DNA from: Candidatus Nyctobacter psychrophilus
GTDB lineage: Bacteria > Vulcanimicrobiota > Vulcanimicrobiia > Vulcanimicrobiales > Vulcanimicrobiaceae
DNA length: 64,000 nt
Direction: 5' to 3'
Assembly (NCBI GenBank): GCA_014305025.1
Contig: JACRTY010000017.1
Coordinates: 124,001-188,000 of the forward strand
Of the stretch, positions 61,347-64,000 are shown piece by piece. Made by a program: the position numbers and the translations under genes. Numbering within the stretch: the first letter of the stretch is position 1; the number at the start of each line of letters is the position of its first letter. The notes beneath the pieces were generated by a model, which was not told the DNA's origin, did not search any database, and worked only from the letters and a program-made list of their open reading frames with translations.

Positions 61347-62001
61347 GAAGAAACCCACCGGCCGCAACCGGCGGCGGTCAACGCTCGGCGCCCACGTCGC
61401 GGGACGGCGCGCCGGTCAGCGCTTCGACGCCGAGCGCGGCGTCGTCACCGAAGCGCTCGTCTTCCTGGGCGACCTCGATCCCGAGGCGATCGGTGAAAAC
61501 CTCGCGCATGCGACGCACTACGAAGCGACGCCGGTCAGGGATTTCGGACGATTGATCGCGCACGTTCCGTTCGCCCTCAATGATGCGACGTTCATCGATC
61601 TTGGCGCCGGCATGGGACGCGTCGTCTTGCTGGCCGCGATGCGGCCGTTTCGACAAGTCGTCGGCGTCGAACTTTCACCCGCGCTGACGGCCATCGCGCG
61701 GCGCAACATCCGTTGCGCACCGCGCGACGCGTTTCGCTGTCGCGACGTCCGGATCGTCTGCGCCGACGCGGCGAAGTACTCATTTCCACGGGGCCCGCTC
61801 GTCGTCTATCTCTACAACCCCTTCGACGCCGCGGTCCTGGCGCCGATCGCGGCCCGCTGTGCGGCGCAGCGCAGGCCGCTGACGCTCGTCTATCACACGC
61901 CGGTGCAACGCGCCGTCATCGAGGTGCTACCGGCCTTCGAGCTCTTGGCGGAAGAACCGTGCGGCGTCGTCTATCGACTCGTGCAGCACGCTCAGGCATG
62001 A
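61345..62001 (+). CDS. Class I SAM-dependent methyltransferase
   Basis: A 218-residue enzyme. Motif I is TFIDLGAGMGRVVLLAA near 88, followed by VVGVELSPALTAIARRN and VVYLYNPFDAAVLAPI as motif IV. A basic N-terminus (KKPTGRNRRR) suggests a nucleic acid or membrane partner. The NPF motif resembles that of N-methyltransferases, but the target is unknown. Coupled to TauE/SafE by ATGA. Confidence 0.8.
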   Translation: MKKPTGRNRRRSTLGAHVAGRRAGQRFDAERGVVTEALVFLGDLDPEAIGENLAHATHYEATPVRDFGRLIAHVPFALNDATFIDLGAGMGRVVLLAAMRPFRQVVGVELSPALTAIARRNIRCAPRDAFRCRDVRIVCADAAKYSFPRGPLVVYLYNPFDAAVLAPIAARCAAQRRPLTLVYHTPVQRAVIEVLPAFELLAEEPCGVVYRLVQHAQA

Positions 62002-62774
62002 CGCCGCAGGCCGTTGCCTTGATCGGCGCCGCTGCCTTCGTGGCCAGCGGCGTTAATGCGGGCGCCGGCGGTGGAAGCTTCATCTCCTTTCCGGCGTTGC
62101 TTGCCATCGGCATAGCGCCGATCAACGCGAATGCAACCAATAACACCGCCATGTGGCTTGGCGGCGTGGCGTCGGCGAGTGCGTTCCGGCGCGAGCTCGG
62201 CACGCCGCCGAGAACCCTGCTGCCGATGTTCGTGGTCAGCATCGCGGGGAGCGTCGCGGGAGCACTGCTTTTGCTGCGCACGTCCAACGGTTTTTTTACG
62301 CAACTCATCCCCGTGCTGCTGCTGATCGCAACGGTCTTGTTCATTTGGGGTCCGGCGCTGACGCGCGCCTCGCAACGCACGAGATTCGGCAGCTCGCTCG
62401 ACATCGAATCGCCGCTCGGCTTAGCGGCCCAGTTCGGCATCTCGGTCTACGGCGGCTTCTTCGGCGCCGCGATGGGAATCCTGATGCTTGCGCTTTTCGG
62501 GCTGCTGGGGATCACCGATCTGCGCCGCGCCAACGCCTTCAAAGTCTTGCTGTCGGTCGCCGTCAACGGCGTCGCCGTCATTCCGTTCGTCATCGCGCGC
62601 GCGATCGCGTGGGATGCGGCTTTCGTCGCCGGTGCGTGCGCGGTCGCCGGCGGCTATCTGGGCGCGCACCTCGTGAAGCGGTTACCGGGAGACGTCGTGC
62701 GCGTGCTCGTCACTGCGATCGCGTGCGCGATGACGCTCTTTTTTGCACTCAAAACGTATGCGCTGCACCGATGA
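61998..62774 (+). CDS. TauE/SafE family sulfite or anion exporter
   Basis: A 258-residue membrane protein with about eight helices. The two repeat halves are visible: FVASGVNAGAGGGSFISFPALLAIGIAPINANATNNTAM and YGGFFGAAMGILMLALFGLLGITDLRRANAFKVLLS, the TauE/SafE signature. Substrate in the family: sulfite, sulfoacetate or other anions. Its 3' end overlaps convergent hemQ by 26 bases. Confidence 0.9.
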   Translation: MTPQAVALIGAAAFVASGVNAGAGGGSFISFPALLAIGIAPINANATNNTAMWLGGVASASAFRRELGTPPRTLLPMFVVSIAGSVAGALLLLRTSNGFFTQLIPVLLLIATVLFIWGPALTRASQRTRFGSSLDIESPLGLAAQFGISVYGGFFGAAMGILMLALFGLLGITDLRRANAFKVLLSVAVNGVAVIPFVIARAIAWDAAFVAGACAVAGGYLGAHLVKRLPGDVVRVLVTAIACAMTLFFALKTYALHR

Positions 62775-63621
62775 GCACGTCGTTTACCAACTGCGGCACG
62801 CCGTCGCCCTCGAGATAACGCGCCAGTTCCGAGATCGAAAACTGCAGGCCGGTGTAGAAAGGCCCGAACGCTGCATACCGAGCGCTGGCGGCGTCGAAGC
62901 GCATCTCGTAGATCAATTTCTTGAAGATCAACGGCTCGTCGGCGTAGAGATCGACGCCCCATTCCCAGTCGTCGAAGCCGATGGAACCGGAAATCACTTG
63001 CGTGACCACACCGTGAAACGACCGCCCGATCTTGCCGTGATCGACCATCAGGCGCGCGCGTTCGGCGTACGGCAATTCATACCAGTTCACGCTTTCGCCG
63101 CGCCGCTTGTCCATCGGATAGAAACAGACGTAGCGGCGCGCCGGAACTTTCGCCCACAAACGTTCCGCATTACGCGGCTGCCGCTCTTGCTCGGAAAGTG
63201 CGGAATCGAACGCCTTATTCCATTCCGGGGAGCGCGCCTTTAGCCCGCGGTCCGCAAGCGACGCATGCAACTTGGCAGTCGCTTCATACAAGCCCAGTTC
63301 GAGGACCGACACGTACGAAGAAACGTCTTCGGTGTAGTCGGCCAGTGCCAGCTTATCGAACGCCGTCTGGGCGGCGGCCAAGGCGTCGAAATTCTCGGCG
63401 TAATGGGTGAGCATGAGATCGCTCTTGTGGCCCAGCAGCTGGGCGAGCGAAACGTCGCCCTCTTGCGAGCGGGCCAAGCGATCGAAATAGCTGCGGGCTT
63501 CATCCGCAATTTCGAAGCGCTGCGCCGCCGGCAGCGCGTCGAAGGCCCGCCGCCGGAAGCGCACCATGCGGTGCAGAATGCGCCAGCCGTCAAGCGTTTC
63601 GGGAACCGCGGGATGTCGCAT
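62749..63621 (-). CDS. hemQ: Coproheme decarboxylase HemQ (chlorite dismutase family)
   Basis: Last step of coproporphyrin-dependent heme synthesis. The 290 residues contain YVCFYPMDKRRGESVNWYELPYAERARLMVDHGKIGR, with Tyr168 (radical) and His195 (axial ligand), then QVISGSIGFDDWEWGVDLYADEPLIFKKLIYEMRFDAASARYAAFGPFY. The N-terminal half is the heme-free repeat. It points to heme made by the coproporphyrin route; other hem genes are outside the window. Confidence 0.93.
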   Translation of the reverse strand: MRHPAVPETLDGWRILHRMVRFRRRAFDALPAAQRFEIADEARSYFDRLARSQEGDVSLAQLLGHKSDLMLTHYAENFDALAAAQTAFDKLALADYTEDVSSYVSVLELGLYEATAKLHASLADRGLKARSPEWNKAFDSALSEQERQPRNAERLWAKVPARRYVCFYPMDKRRGESVNWYELPYAERARLMVDHGKIGRSFHGVVTQVISGSIGFDDWEWGVDLYADEPLIFKKLIYEMRFDAASARYAAFGPFYTGLQFSISELARYLEGDGVPQLVNDVLIGAAHTF

Positions 63622-63783
63622 GCTGCGCCGCTTTCGCCATGAAACGCCGGTTCATCTTTGTCACGCCGGGCCCGGCCGCGGGGCCGCCCCGGCTTCGTTC
63701 AGGCCCGTACTTTCAGCGCGCCGGCGAGCGCGCACGCTGCACCGCGATTGAACCGTTGCCGACTGTGGTAACACAGAAGAGCA

Positions 63784-63999
63784 ATGGTTGCGCTTTCGCC
63801 TCATTCGATGAGAAATGCCCTTGGCGCCCTTGCCGTCATCGTCGTGGTGGCCTTGTGCGCCGGTGTGCCGGGTATGTACCTGATGCGCTCGGCTATCGCT
63901 TCGTATCGCATGCTGGAGTCCGGCGCTCAGGGGCAGCTCGTACAATGCGAGGACTACGCGTTCTCCAGTTGTAGTCGCTACGAAGAAAACCGTGGCTAA
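63784..63999 (+). CDS. Small single-pass membrane protein
   Basis: A 71-residue protein that ends just inside the window. A hydrophobic segment at about 11-30 (ALGALAVIVVVALCAGVPGMYL) is followed by an outside part with CEDYAFSSCSRYEENRG; the two cysteines could pair. Not recognised. The 162 bases between hemQ and this gene hold nothing I can name. Confidence 0.45.
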   Translation: MVALSPHSMRNALGALAVIVVVALCAGVPGMYLMRSAIASYRMLESGAQGQLVQCEDYAFSSCSRYEENRG

Positions 64000-64000
64000 G

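Overview
The window is about 64 kb of high-GC bacterial chromosome, densely coding, with many 4-base start/stop overlaps (ATGA, GTGA, TTGA) and frequent GTG and TTG starts. I see no phage, transposase, CRISPR array, tRNA or rRNA. The content (pyruvoyl SpeH, two-subunit glycine dehydrogenase, HemQ, S53 sedolisin, stand-alone SufB, full biotin operon, many secreted Pro/Thr-rich proteins) fits an aerobic, heterotrophic, deep-branching soil-type bacterium. A lineage such as Eremiobacterota/WPS-2 (Vulcanimicrobiota) is my guess, but nothing here proves the phylum.

Layout. 0-8.6 kb: HNH endonuclease and DUF1844 gene beside a 110-bp palindrome, a secreted protein, PLP synthase pdxST, a six-hairpin glycosidase coupled to a membrane-anchored protein, ispE with a MobA-like gene, and ubiX. 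8.6-15.6 kb: a PD-(D/E)XK nuclease and UvrD-like helicase pair resembling AddAB, with an altered Walker B motif, then a GNAT enzyme, an unknown protein and a secreted barrel protein. 15.6-21.4 kb (minus strand): a run of NUDIX, scpA, scpB, helicase, methyltransferase, nfo and dinB, which joins chromosome condensation to base-damage repair. 21.6-24.7 kb: small enzymes. 24.6-28.7 kb: bioA-bioF-bioD-bioB. 28.7-30.1 kb: a decayed LuxR/AfsR-type ATPase regulator and a tiny secreted peptide gene.

30.3-38.3 kb (minus strand): eight tightly packed genes, speH, lipoprotein, speE, thioesterase, gcvT, gcvH, gcvPA and gcvPB, behind one clear promoter and a leader of about 220 nt. Polyamine synthesis and glycine cleavage therefore look co-transcribed. 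38.3-41.6 kb: a divergent promoter with two palindromes in front of sufB, a vapBC toxin-antitoxin pair and a Rieske ferredoxin. 41.6-43.4 kb: an S53 protease. 43.7-52.9 kb: rplU-prp without rpmA, tatA, then trmD-rplS-lepB-lepB-rbgA-rnhB-yraN and a permease, small membrane protein and anchored Usp trio. 53-57.6 kb: a sugar ABC transporter (binding protein, ATPase, permease) with a DUF4232-like secreted protein. 57.7-64 kb: comM, a small secreted protein, an EmrB-type exporter, a methyltransferase, TauE/SafE, hemQ and a small membrane protein.

Regulatory signals read by eye: sigma70-like promoters at speH, sufB, rplU, rplS and vapB. Those of sufB, rplU and vapB would place the transcription start at or within a few bases of the start codon, so leaderless mRNAs are likely common. 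Several long hairpins (25-135, 48018-48062, 43528-43590, the speH leader) are not explained by the genes.
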